From positions 1-64,000 of the forward strand of contig JANOPA010000012.1 of the NCBI GenBank assembly GCA_031421635.1: a stretch of 64,000 nucleotides of DNA, given 5' to 3'. Below the pieces are notes generated by a model. The model was not told where the DNA came from. It worked only from the letters and a program-made list of their open reading frames with translations, and made no database searches. Origin of the DNA: JAPOKJ01 sp031421635 (GTDB taxonomy: Bacteria > Pseudomonadota > Gammaproteobacteria > Burkholderiales > Burkholderiaceae_E). Below are positions 26,337 through 34,842 of the stretch, piece after piece (position 1 is the first letter of the stretch; the number at the start of each line of letters is the position of its first letter). The translations under genes and the position numbers were made by a program.

Positions 26337-29306
26337 CTAGACAAATTTTTCAATTTGGCAGATTGTCGTCTTGGTCTCTTGCATCATCGTTACCGCGTCG
26401 TAACCATACGTGGTGGCGGTATTCACAGATTCACCTCGGACGAGAGGCGCTGAGCCTTCTGGGTAAAACTCCTTCATATCGCGACCCTGCCACCAACCCG
26501 AAAAGTGGAAAGGCATGAAGGTGTGGTCTGGAGCCACACGTTCTGTGATTTGAGCCTGCACCTTAAGCTGCGCACCGGTGGGTGTTTTGAGCCATACGAA
26601 CTCACCGTCACGAATACCGCGCTCTGAGGCTGCCTTAGGATGCAACTCAACAAACGCGTTTTGCTGCAGCTCGGCTAACCAGGGGTTGGAGCGAGTTTCT
26701 TCGCCGCCGCCCTCATACTCTACTAAGCGACCCGAGGTCATGACCAGAGGGAACTTCTCATGTAGCTTGCTGTCAACGTTCTTCTGTTGCAAAGACTTGA
26801 ACAGCGTGGGTAAACGCCAGAAATTTTTCTTGTCATCGTGCGATGGGTACTTGGCGATCAAGTCGGGGCGGTTGCCATACAGAGGCTCGCGATGCACGGG
26901 CACGCTGTCCGGGAAGTTCCACACCACGGCGCGGGCCTTGGCGTTTCCGAAAGGATGGCAACCGTGAACCTTCATGGCGACGCGAATAATACCGCCCGAA
27001 GAATCGGTCTTCCAGTTCTTGCCTTCGGCCGCTTTTTTCTCAGCCTCGGTCAATTCATCCCACCAGCCCAGTTTCTTGAGCAAGGTGTGGTCGAACTCAG
27101 GGTAGCCCGTCGTGATATCCGCGCCTTTACTATGAGAACCATCTTCCGCCAGTAGCGACGTACCTTCTCGCTCCACTCCGAAATTGGCGCGGAAGTTACC
27201 GCCTCCGTCCATGACATGGCGAGTCGTGTCGTAAAGGTTTGGAGAACCAGGGTGTTTGAGCTCAGCAGTCCCATAGCAAGGCCAAGGCAAACCGAAGTAG
27301 TCACCGGTCAGGTCGTAACCCGTGACGGCATCTTTGCCACCTTTGGCGCGCAATGTCTTCACGTCAAACATGTGCATGTTGCGCATGTGCGCTTTCAAGC
27401 GCTCAGGTGTTTGACCGGTGTAACCAATCGTCCAGACCGACTTATTGATTTCACGCAGAATCGATTCGGGTTCAGGCTCTTTCCACTCAACGCCATGTTT
27501 CTTGAACGTGGTCATCTTGTAGTTTTTCGACAGTTCGGCGCCAAAGCCCAAGCGATCCGCAAAAGCCTGCATTAAAGTGTGGTCAGGCATCGACTCAAAC
27601 AAAGGCTCGATGACCTTCTCACGCCATTGAAGCGAGCGGTTCGATGCCGTGGCCGAGCCTGAAGTTTCAAACTGAGTCGCCGCAGGCAACAAATACACCT
27701 GACGATTCGGGTTCACCTGAGCACCATCCACCGGCATCGCTGCCATCGCCGCGCTGGCAGAAGGATAGGGATCGACCACAACTAACAGGTCGAGCGCATC
27801 AAAGGCTTTCTTCATCTCCAAGCCGCGCGTCTGGGAGTTAGGTGCATGGCCCCAGAACACCATGGCTTTAACGTTGGAATCTTGATCGATCAACTCGTTT
27901 TTCTCAAGAACCGCATCAATCCAGCGCGACACGGTGGCGCCGGATTTCTCCATCATGTTCGGTGCAAACTGTTTCTTGATCCATTCGTAGTCCACGCCCC
28001 AGGTCGCCGCGAAGTGCTTCCAAGCACCTGCGGCCAGGCCGTAGTAGCCGGGCAGGGAATCAGGGTTAGGTCCAACGTCGGTGGCACCTTGCACGTTGTC
28101 GTGACCACGGAAGATGTTGGCGCCGCCGCCAGAGACACCAATATTGCCCAGGCACAACTGCAACAAGCAGGAGGCGCGCACAATCGCGTTACCAGTGGTG
28201 TGATGGGTTTGGCCCATGCACCAAACGATGGTTGACGGACGATTTTTAGCCATCATTTCGGCGGCTTTAAAGACAGTAGCTTCAGGCACGCCGCAAGCCT
28301 CTTCAACCTTGTCAGGCGTCCATTTAGCCATCACCTCGTCGCGTACTTTGTCCATGCCCCAGACACGGTCGTTGATGTACTTTTTGTCTTCCCAACCATT
28401 CTTGAAGATGTGATACATCATGCCGAACAAAAATGGGATATCCGAACCAGAACGAATACGGATAAATTCATCGGCCTTGGCGGCAGTCCGGGTGAAACGT
28501 GGATCGACCACGATCATTTTCGAGCCATTTTCCTTGGCATGCAACATGTGCATCATTGAGACGGGATGGGCCTCGGCAGCGTTCGAGCCGATATACATCG
28601 CACACTTGGTGTTTTGCATATCGTTGTAGCTATTGGTCATCGCGCCATAGCCCCAGGTATTGGCAACTCCGGCTACCGTCGTGGAGTGGCAAATACGGGC
28701 TTGATGATCCATATTGTTCGTGCCAAAGAAGGACACAAACTTGCGCATCAAGTAGGCTTGCTCGTTGCTGTGCTTGGAAGAGCCGACCCAGAAGGTTGAA
28801 TCCGGACCGGACGTTTTGCGCAGGTCAAGCAGCTTGGCGCTAATTTCGCTCAGAGCCTGCTCCCAGGAAATTTTGGTGTACTTGCCGTTCACCAATTTCA
28901 TGGGCGTTTTAAGGCGATATTCCCCGTGACCATGTTCGCGGATCGCCGCGCCCTTGGCACAATGAGCACCTAAGTTGATTGGGGAATCAAACACCGGCTC
29001 CTGGCGAACCCAGACACCGTTCTCAACCACAGCATCTACCGCACAACCCACTGAACAATGAGTACATACGGTGCGCTTGACTTCGATCTTGCTCGTGGCG
29101 GTTTGCGCTTGTGCTTTTTCCACGCCTTCGAAAGTCAAACCAGCTGCGGCTGCGCCGACACCAACGCCGACGCCGGAGCGCTTCAAGAAGGAGCGACGGT
29201 TGAGTGTATTTCCTAGGGCACTATTCAATCCTCGGAACAAACTATTGGCCAAAGCTCCTTGCGGTGCACTGGACGCTGCGGATGATTTTTTTCTCTGCAA
29301 TTGCAT
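26337..29306 (-). CDS. fdhA: formate dehydrogenase alpha subunit, molybdopterin, Tat-exported
   Basis: This 989-residue catalytic subunit oxidises formate to CO2 at a bis-MGD molybdenum or tungsten centre. A Tat signal RRSFLK is at residues 37-42, followed by a hydrophobic stretch, so the protein is exported to the periplasm. The [4Fe-4S] site is Cys81, Cys84, Cys88 and Cys116. The metal ligand is Cys206 in ARICHSTTV, so this is the cysteine and not the selenocysteine form. The C-terminal MopB domain is complete. Helper genes for maturation lie directly upstream and the electron-transfer subunits downstream. Confidence 0.95.
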   Translation of the reverse strand: MQLQRKKSSAASSAPQGALANSLFRGLNSALGNTLNRRSFLKRSGVGVGVGAAAAGLTFEGVEKAQAQTATSKIEVKRTVCTHCSVGCAVDAVVENGVWVRQEPVFDSPINLGAHCAKGAAIREHGHGEYRLKTPMKLVNGKYTKISWEQALSEISAKLLDLRKTSGPDSTFWVGSSKHSNEQAYLMRKFVSFFGTNNMDHQARICHSTTVAGVANTWGYGAMTNSYNDMQNTKCAMYIGSNAAEAHPVSMMHMLHAKENGSKMIVVDPRFTRTAAKADEFIRIRSGSDIPFLFGMMYHIFKNGWEDKKYINDRVWGMDKVRDEVMAKWTPDKVEEACGVPEATVFKAAEMMAKNRPSTIVWCMGQTHHTTGNAIVRASCLLQLCLGNIGVSGGGANIFRGHDNVQGATDVGPNPDSLPGYYGLAAGAWKHFAATWGVDYEWIKKQFAPNMMEKSGATVSRWIDAVLEKNELIDQDSNVKAMVFWGHAPNSQTRGLEMKKAFDALDLLVVVDPYPSASAAMAAMPVDGAQVNPNRQVYLLPAATQFETSGSATASNRSLQWREKVIEPLFESMPDHTLMQAFADRLGFGAELSKNYKMTTFKKHGVEWKEPEPESILREINKSVWTIGYTGQTPERLKAHMRNMHMFDVKTLRAKGGKDAVTGYDLTGDYFGLPWPCYGTAELKHPGSPNLYDTTRHVMDGGGNFRANFGVEREGTSLLAEDGSHSKGADITTGYPEFDHTLLKKLGWWDELTEAEKKAAEGKNWKTDSSGGIIRVAMKVHGCHPFGNAKARAVVWNFPDSVPVHREPLYGNRPDLIAKYPSHDDKKNFWRLPTLFKSLQQKNVDSKLHEKFPLVMTSGRLVEYEGGGEETRSNPWLAELQQNAFVELHPKAASERGIRDGEFVWLKTPTGAQLKVQAQITERVAPDHTFMPFHFSGWWQGRDMKEFYPEGSAPLVRGESVNTATTYGYDAVTMMQETKTTICQIEKFV

Positions 29307-29321
29307 TTTGTGTTCCCTGCT

Positions 29322-29552
29322 TTAGACCAAAGTGGTTCGGTAGTAATGTTTAACATGCTCAGTGACGTGATAACCACCACCCTTGCCCTTGGTGTCTGGC
29401 TTGACGGTTAAAGTCGGCTCAGTCGGCGCTTGGCCTGCGGTAAGAATTACGGCGGCGGCGCCCGTCGTTGCGGCACCAGCGCCCAGTAAAAACTTGCGGC
29501 GGGTGGCCACGGTTACTGGGTTGGAATCGCGTTTAATATCGATGGATTTCAT
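29322..29552 (-). CDS. formate dehydrogenase region Tat-target small protein
   Basis: This 76-residue protein carries a twin-arginine motif (RRKFLL), a hydrophobic alanine-rich stretch, and a short tail ending in KHYYRTTLV. It matches the small Tat-signal proteins found beside formate dehydrogenase genes in Betaproteobacteria. A GTG lies one codon upstream, but GGAG is spaced 6 nt from the ATG and supports this start. A chaperone or assembly role is assumed from position; no enzyme domain is present. Confidence 0.85.
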   Translation of the reverse strand: MKSIDIKRDSNPVTVATRRKFLLGAGAATTGAAAVILTAGQAPTEPTLTVKPDTKGKGGGYHVTEHVKHYYRTTLV

Positions 29553-29599
29553 CACTTACTCCGTCACAACAAAAGGCATGGGTGTTTAGTTACTAGGAC

Positions 29600-30229
29600 T
29601 TATTCTTCAAAATCAAATGATTGCCGCTCAATCGCGAAAAAGCTTCGCATCAAACGGGCAGCATGCTTATAAAAATCGGTATTGCTATTAGCTTCTATCG
29701 CGTCACAGGCCTGCTCAAACCAATCAGCGAGAAAACCCATGAAGAGCTCTTTTTGCTCAGCGATAGGCACTCGATCCAGAATGAGGCGGCGCATAGACGC
29801 GCACAGCAAGCTTAAGTGGTCTTCAGTATCGGCGATCTCGTCCTTGCGGGCATAGCCGAGTCGGTTAAGTAGGGAGCGCAAATCAACGAGAGGCTTCTCA
29901 TGCAAGAATCCGGCCTGATAAAACGAGGCATTCAAAAAAACCTCAGCCTTGCCGGTGCCCACAAATACAAGATCGAACTCTTCTTTCAGGAGTTCAGGTC
30001 GTGCGCCATCACAAGCCCGACATAGGCTCGCGAAGCAAGGCTCAATTCCACCAGGCTCATCTTGGCTTAGCTTATCCACATCGAACCCCAATTCGACCCC
30101 CGACAATTGGGACAGAGCAGCTTGGTCCAGAGGAGAACTAAACAAGCGCCCGACCAAACCATACCAATCGGCGCGGGCCAGATCTTCATCGCTTAGGGGT
30201 TGAATACGGCTAACATCGAGCACTTGCAT
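29600..30229 (-). CDS. TorD-like molecular chaperone
   Basis: This all-helical 209-residue protein is of the TorD/DmsD family, which binds the Tat signal of molybdoenzymes and helps cofactor loading. Family-like elements are the N-terminal DWYGLVGRLFSSP segment and the middle stretch NASFYQAGFLHEKPL, followed by a TEDHLSLL helix. It is placed just upstream of two Tat-signal proteins in the operon, which fits a dedicated formate dehydrogenase chaperone. Confidence 0.85.
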   Translation of the reverse strand: MQVLDVSRIQPLSDEDLARADWYGLVGRLFSSPLDQAALSQLSGVELGFDVDKLSQDEPGGIEPCFASLCRACDGARPELLKEEFDLVFVGTGKAEVFLNASFYQAGFLHEKPLVDLRSLLNRLGYARKDEIADTEDHLSLLCASMRRLILDRVPIAEQKELFMGFLADWFEQACDAIEANSNTDFYKHAARLMRSFFAIERQSFDFEE

Positions 30230-30241
30230 GGTGACTGGGGG

Positions 30242-32530
30242 CTACTCGCCGCGCCTCACATCGTGGATTGAGGCCTGCTCGGTCGAAGAATACATATCGA
30301 CGACACGGCAATCTGAACACATTTTAAGGCGTTCAGCCGCGGGCCCTGCAAAAGCACTGTGGCCAGATAGTTTCGTGATCATATTCTCGATCATCATCAG
30401 AGTTCCAAAGGCTTTACCGCATTTCACACAATGAAACGGTTTGGCCTCATTAACCACTGCCTGATGCTCTCTCCCCACCTCAAAATTCCAACGCGGCTCC
30501 AAACTGATCGCTTGCTCTGGGCAAGTCTTCTCACATAAGCCACACTGGACACAGTTTCGTTCTAAAAACCGCAACTGCGGTTTGTCTTCCCCTGACTGCT
30601 GACCATCCAAAAGAGCGCCTTCTGGACAGGAACCAACGCAAGCCAAGCATAGAGTACATTTTTCGGCGTTAATACTCAAGCCACCAAAGGGTGCTCCGGC
30701 GCTTAAAGCCACAAAGCTTGGCAAACCGACAGCGGTCAAGATATTGGTGGATACTAAGTCAGTGCTATTGAATTTCGGTTCGATCGCTTTTTGAGCAAGC
30801 TTTTGTGCCTGCTTCTGCAAGTACCCGACGGCGACTTCAATTGCTCGACGTTTTTCTTTAGGCACCGCAAACCCGGCGGGTTCGAAACCCACGGACAGAC
30901 CCGTTGCGCGAGACCAGGTCGATGCGCTCAATTTGACCTTGGCAATCTCTTGCCGAAGCCCATCTAAACTCGACAGGCCGTTCGATTCGCCACTCACGAC
31001 GCTAACCGCAGTCGTCAACTCAGCAAACAAGGGCCCAACGATTTCACCCACTAATTGAGCTTGAAATTTCGATGCCTGAACATACTGCGGTGCAGCATTC
31101 TCAGCAAACAGAATGACGACGCGACGCGCGCCGTACGCCAAGGCTGCAAGCGTTAAGTCGGCGCCAACACTGGCGACGTCATGCACAAAAATCGGCAACC
31201 AATTGGCCGGTAGTCCCCCAGTAGTCGCCGAAATGCTGAGACTGTTTAAGGCTGCCCTCGAACTTTCATCCGCAAAAAGCAATACAGGCGAGGAAGCGGG
31301 CACAGGATCTGCCAACTGCCGATACACGGACAAGCCACGTCGAATCCGCTCGCCCACCCGATCCGTCACCGGATATGAAAAACGCATTGCGCCAGAGGGG
31401 CACACCGTAGAGCACGCTCCGCAACCCATACACAGGTGAGGCTCGACAGCCACTTTATCGCCAAGCGAGCGAATGGCTTGGGTCGAACAAACATCGATGC
31501 ACTGATTGCAGCCTAAGGTCTTGTTTCGGCCATGGGCGCAAATTCGTGGGTCGTAAGAAAAGTATTTTGGCTTTTCAAACTCACCTACTTGGGCACTGAT
31601 CGACATCATGGCCTGTAGTGCCGCACCATCGTCCAAGCCAGGCCGGTAATAGCCCTGCGGTGGGTGGAACTGCGTAAAGGTGCTGGATTGAGAAATCAGG
31701 GGATCGCGCAGATCCAAAATCACATCAAATTCAGCCTCCCGATTTTTATCAATCCGATCAAAATCGATTGCTGCCACTGGTCCGCAAGCTTTCACACAGG
31801 CTCGGTGACCATCGCATTTGCTGAGATCAACTTGAAAATCGGACGAAATCGCTTGGCTTGGACATGCCGCAACACAGGCGCCGCAACGCACACAACTGTC
31901 TAAATCAATCGGATTTTGCTGGCTCCATCGTGCTTTAAAAGCTCCAAGCCACCCGGTCAAGCCCAGTAACTCACCGGTTAACACGGGATAGGACCGCACC
32001 TGATTGGCGAGGCCCATCAGGCTAACCGTGCCGGTCACTAGGGCACTAATCGTTAACGCTCCTTCAGGCTGCGCCAAGCCCATCTTGTGGAGGCGATCAG
32101 CCCATAGCAATGCTCTTTGCCCTGAACCAATCACCAGAACCCGTCCTTGCGAAGCGTAGGACACCGAGGCAACAGGGTCGGTTAGTTCGCGCGAGGCCAT
32201 TTCAAGCAGGGCTGCCATCTTGGCCTGAGCCGAACCGCCCTCCTGCCCCCACCCAGCCAGTTCGCGAATATTCACAAAGCGAATCGGGGCGATGGTTTGT
32301 TTGCGGGTGGCTAACTCGGAAAAGAGCGGCGCTTCCTGGGTGCAGGCCACCAAAATATCTTGGGTACCGTCCAAAGCCGGATTAATTTTGGTGACTTCGC
32401 GTCGACAAAGTTGGGTAGCACGCTCAATCTGATGACTCGCCAAGGCCTTGTCCAAGGCCTCTGTAGGCGCGGGCAAGGTAAGCGTGCTGTTGCAAGAACA
32501 TATAAATGTTCTTGAAGTCTTAGCGGTCAA
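30242..32530 (-). CDS. multi-cluster 4Fe-4S ferredoxin-type protein
   Basis: This protein of about 762 residues has six ferredoxin-like cysteine clusters: CVRCGACVAACP, CDGHRACVKAC, CNQCIDVC, CMGCGACSTVCP, CTLCLACVGSCP and CVQCGLCEKTCP. The N-terminus has FICSCN, and the C-terminus has CxxC pairs (CVKCG and CSDC) that could bind zinc. The reading frame extends to a TTG at 32620, but a TTG at 32530 has GGAG well placed and starts just before the FICSCN motif, so I prefer it. It occurs with formate dehydrogenase in related bacteria and may carry electrons in maturation or sulfur transfer. The role is inferred. Confidence 0.82.
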   Translation of the reverse strand: MTAKTSRTFICSCNSTLTLPAPTEALDKALASHQIERATQLCRREVTKINPALDGTQDILVACTQEAPLFSELATRKQTIAPIRFVNIRELAGWGQEGGSAQAKMAALLEMASRELTDPVASVSYASQGRVLVIGSGQRALLWADRLHKMGLAQPEGALTISALVTGTVSLMGLANQVRSYPVLTGELLGLTGWLGAFKARWSQQNPIDLDSCVRCGACVAACPSQAISSDFQVDLSKCDGHRACVKACGPVAAIDFDRIDKNREAEFDVILDLRDPLISQSSTFTQFHPPQGYYRPGLDDGAALQAMMSISAQVGEFEKPKYFSYDPRICAHGRNKTLGCNQCIDVCSTQAIRSLGDKVAVEPHLCMGCGACSTVCPSGAMRFSYPVTDRVGERIRRGLSVYRQLADPVPASSPVLLFADESSRAALNSLSISATTGGLPANWLPIFVHDVASVGADLTLAALAYGARRVVILFAENAAPQYVQASKFQAQLVGEIVGPLFAELTTAVSVVSGESNGLSSLDGLRQEIAKVKLSASTWSRATGLSVGFEPAGFAVPKEKRRAIEVAVGYLQKQAQKLAQKAIEPKFNSTDLVSTNILTAVGLPSFVALSAGAPFGGLSINAEKCTLCLACVGSCPEGALLDGQQSGEDKPQLRFLERNCVQCGLCEKTCPEQAISLEPRWNFEVGREHQAVVNEAKPFHCVKCGKAFGTLMMIENMITKLSGHSAFAGPAAERLKMCSDCRVVDMYSSTEQASIHDVRRGE

Positions 32531-32679
32531 AAGTATCTCCGGGTTGCACCTCGAGCACAGCGAGGCGACTAAGGGCTTGTCGCGCCAATCGAAAACCCGA
32601 AGGTTAAAAAGTACGCGCAAACCTCTGCGGGAGATATTTTACTCCGAGTCGGACCGCAAAGGCTGTGAATTGGCCCTCA

Positions 32680-33501
32680 TTACCACCCCAATTCGCCTTT
32701 CTGTTTTTCATTTTGAGGCTCTGGAGGGGGTGCTACGCGGGGTCCCGGAGTTTCAAGCTTTGATGGGCTCGATGGGTTTAGCGAATCGGTCTCTAGTGCG
32801 TCTGGGTCGGCCTCTTGTTGGCCTGGGTCTGTTGGCTCTCGCCCGGCAAGCTCAGTCGAGATCGAGTCAGGTTTGTGCGAATCAAGCTCAAGCGAGTCAG
32901 CAACATCACCCAGGGAAGCATCGGCCGCCACCTTTTCAAGTGCAGCTTCATCGCTTTCGACGGGATCGTCAAACAAACAGAACGCTTTAGACTTCAGAAG
33001 TTCTTTGAGCATCTCAGCCGGAATTGGATCGGGCTGCGAGTAGTCCGCCACATAGGTATCAAGACCGTCCATGACGTTGAAACTTGGATCGGCAAAGAGC
33101 TTTTTAAGCGCTGCGTTGCGAGACTCCGCCGAAACATTAGCCTGCATAAAAGGCTTGAAATCTGAAGCCATATTGAGACTCGCGATATCGGGCAAGGGAG
33201 TCTGACTGCTCGCCACGGATGAGGATTCGTTTGTGTGCGAGGCGTCGAGCGTTTGCCCAGAAGCACTGCCATCAACACCCGATAAAACCTCGCCCGGATT
33301 TTTTTGATAAGCAGGATTGACGCCTGCCCAAGGCAGGAACTTGTCCGGCGGAATCGCGTCGATACTTGGACCTGTATTCACTTGGGTCGCTGGAAGCGCT
33401 GAGTCTGAATCTGCTTTGCGAACATTAGCCTCTGCGCTATCTGAGCTATCACCGGTTCGCTTCTTGAGCCTCGACCAGCGTGAGAGAAACCCTTCGTTCA
33501 T
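32680..33501 (-). CDS. DUF3306 domain protein
   Basis: This 273-residue protein begins with FLSRWSRLKK, the recognisable opening of DUF3306 proteins encoded with formate dehydrogenases. The conserved core (NMASDFKPFM and ALKKLFADPSFNVMDGLDTYVADYSQPDPI) occupies about residues 110-160. The C-terminal third is acidic and low in complexity. Its start overlaps the DUF3305 gene by 4 bp. No catalytic motif is visible; an assembly role is inferred from co-occurrence. Confidence 0.83.
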   Translation of the reverse strand: MNEGFLSRWSRLKKRTGDSSDSAEANVRKADSDSALPATQVNTGPSIDAIPPDKFLPWAGVNPAYQKNPGEVLSGVDGSASGQTLDASHTNESSSVASSQTPLPDIASLNMASDFKPFMQANVSAESRNAALKKLFADPSFNVMDGLDTYVADYSQPDPIPAEMLKELLKSKAFCLFDDPVESDEAALEKVAADASLGDVADSLELDSHKPDSISTELAGREPTDPGQQEADPDALETDSLNPSSPSKLETPGPRVAPPPEPQNEKQKGELGW

Positions 33502-34076
33502 GGCTTACTTTCCGTGAGCTTACTTTCCGTGAGCGTATTTTCCTGGGGTCTTTCGTCGCGGCCGTCTAACTTAGGCGTCAGTCCTTTCTCAACATCGACC
33601 ATGCGTCCAAACTCTTCGCGCTTCATAAAGGAAGGACGATTGCGACCGCCTTTTTTCTTTTTTTGCTCGGGCTGATAGTTCAGGTTCACGTATTCGGTCA
33701 GCCAAGCTTGCATTTCGGCAGGCATGGGCACGGAATCGACGGTTTCACCCCCGTCCAATAATCGACCGGCTTCGTTGTAACTGAGGGTCACCAATAGAGC
33801 TTGCGCTTCCACACCCGAGCGCCAATGTACAAAAATTGCAGGCGTATCGGTGGTGACGTTGAGGTAGTAACCCTCCGCTTCATCCGGGAACAAGCGAATT
33901 TGCAAGTGGGTGCCCATCGCATCCCATGCTGGACGCACTTCACTCAACTGCCATTGCAATGGATTAGCGGGAGATTGTACAAAAATGACTTGGACCGGAA
34001 TCGGGTCAGGCGTGGGGTTCGCCACCCAACCATCCTCGCGCTCGGGCGCTGCATGGGGTTCCATTTCGGTGTTCAT
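33498..34076 (-). CDS. DUF3305 domain protein
   Basis: This 192-residue protein has the DUF3305 core (PVQVIFVQSPANPLQWQLSEVRPAW, then RLFPDEAEGYYLN and PAIFVHWR). It is paired with DUF3306 in many betaproteobacterial formate dehydrogenase operons. The C-terminal 30 residues are charged, with a duplicated LTESK pentapeptide produced by a 15-bp tandem repeat. The stop overlaps the DUF3306 start by 4 bp. Function is unknown. Confidence 0.82.
   Translation of the reverse strand: MNTEMEPHAAPEREDGWVANPTPDPIPVQVIFVQSPANPLQWQLSEVRPAWDAMGTHLQIRLFPDEAEGYYLNVTTDTPAIFVHWRSGVEAQALLVTLSYNEAGRLLDGGETVDSVPMPAEMQAWLTEYVNLNYQPEQKKKKGGRNRPSFMKREEFGRMVDVEKGLTPKLDGRDERPQENTLTESKLTESKP
33503..33532. repeat. 15-bp perfect tandem duplication at the 3' end of the DUF3305 gene
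   Basis: GCTTACTTTCCGTGA occurs twice back to back (33503-33517 and 33518-33532). It encodes LTESK twice, in frame, so it lengthens the protein tail by five residues. It looks like a recent slippage event. Confidence 0.85.
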
Positions 34077-34769
34077 TTAACTTCCAATTTTAACGTCAAG
34101 AATGCGAGTCACCGCTTTCAATTTCCCGACCGGAGAATCGATCACGTCCAAGGTATTAAAAAACATTCCAAGGGCGTCTATGAAATGCAAGGTGGAATGC
34201 AGCTTTACATCGAAGCCTTTGTAGCGCCCCTGGCCTGAGCATTCGATCAGACTGGACTCCCCTTTCAGATTGCCATGCAATTGACTGGCAGGCACCTTGC
34301 CCGTTACCGCGCAATTCTGAGTGACCTCAATACCAGGCTCTTTCAAAAATATTTTGAAAGAGCCCTTCGGCTCCAAAGGGAACGCAAGACCTTCAACTCT
34401 AGCCGTGATGTGGGTATCTGCGGGCGAAACTCTAACCAGCCCTCGAACCGACAACGCGTCACTCGTCTTTTCCGATTCTTTGGGATAATCAAAGCGAAAG
34501 GTGGGACTTAAGCCACTATTTGGACCCGCTTGACTACCCAGGAAATTTTCTTGAATCTCCCGTGCCCTGCGCAAGGGTCGCTTAAGCTCCAAACGCCAAT
34601 AAAATGGAGGGATCTCTGGTGCGCCAGGCAGGGTTAAGCCAAGCGCTTTCACTTCTTGTAGCAGCGGCCTGGGCAAGTCTTCGGGATGAACCCGGAATTC
34701 CCCGAATGCCGCGGCCTGGCCTGCAGCCGAGCACAACAACGCTGAAAAAATGATTCGCAAGCAACTCAA
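34077..34769 (-). CDS. unrecognised exported protein at the head of the formate dehydrogenase operon
   Basis: I do not recognise this 230-residue protein. Its first 21 residues form a Sec-type signal (IIFSALLCSAAGQAAA). The mature part looks like a beta-rich domain with two cysteines, Cys153 and Cys177, that could form a disulfide. The start is TTG, with a purine-rich GGAAGG about 10 nt upstream; a second TTG lies three codons later. Its stop immediately precedes the DUF3305 start, so it is likely the first gene of the operon. It faces fahA across 73 bp. Confidence 0.65.
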   Translation of the reverse strand: MSCLRIIFSALLCSAAGQAAAFGEFRVHPEDLPRPLLQEVKALGLTLPGAPEIPPFYWRLELKRPLRRAREIQENFLGSQAGPNSGLSPTFRFDYPKESEKTSDALSVRGLVRVSPADTHITARVEGLAFPLEPKGSFKIFLKEPGIEVTQNCAVTGKVPASQLHGNLKGESSLIECSGQGRYKGFDVKLHSTLHFIDALGMFFNTLDVIDSPVGKLKAVTRILDVKIGS

Positions 34770-34842
34770 AATCAGGCAACCTTCCCTTTAAACTCGGGGA
34801 ATTACCGCCAAAACCTCATTCACAGCGATAGAACCCAAGACT

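Noticed and set aside
28680..28700. Possible selenocysteine in formate dehydrogenase alpha
   Set aside because: The metal-ligand position is a normal cysteine codon in an unbroken frame, so no recoding is needed.
30878..30890. GGGTTCGAAACCC, resembling a tRNA T-arm
   Set aside because: It lies inside the coding sequence of the ferredoxin-like protein and no acceptor or anticodon arm surrounds it.
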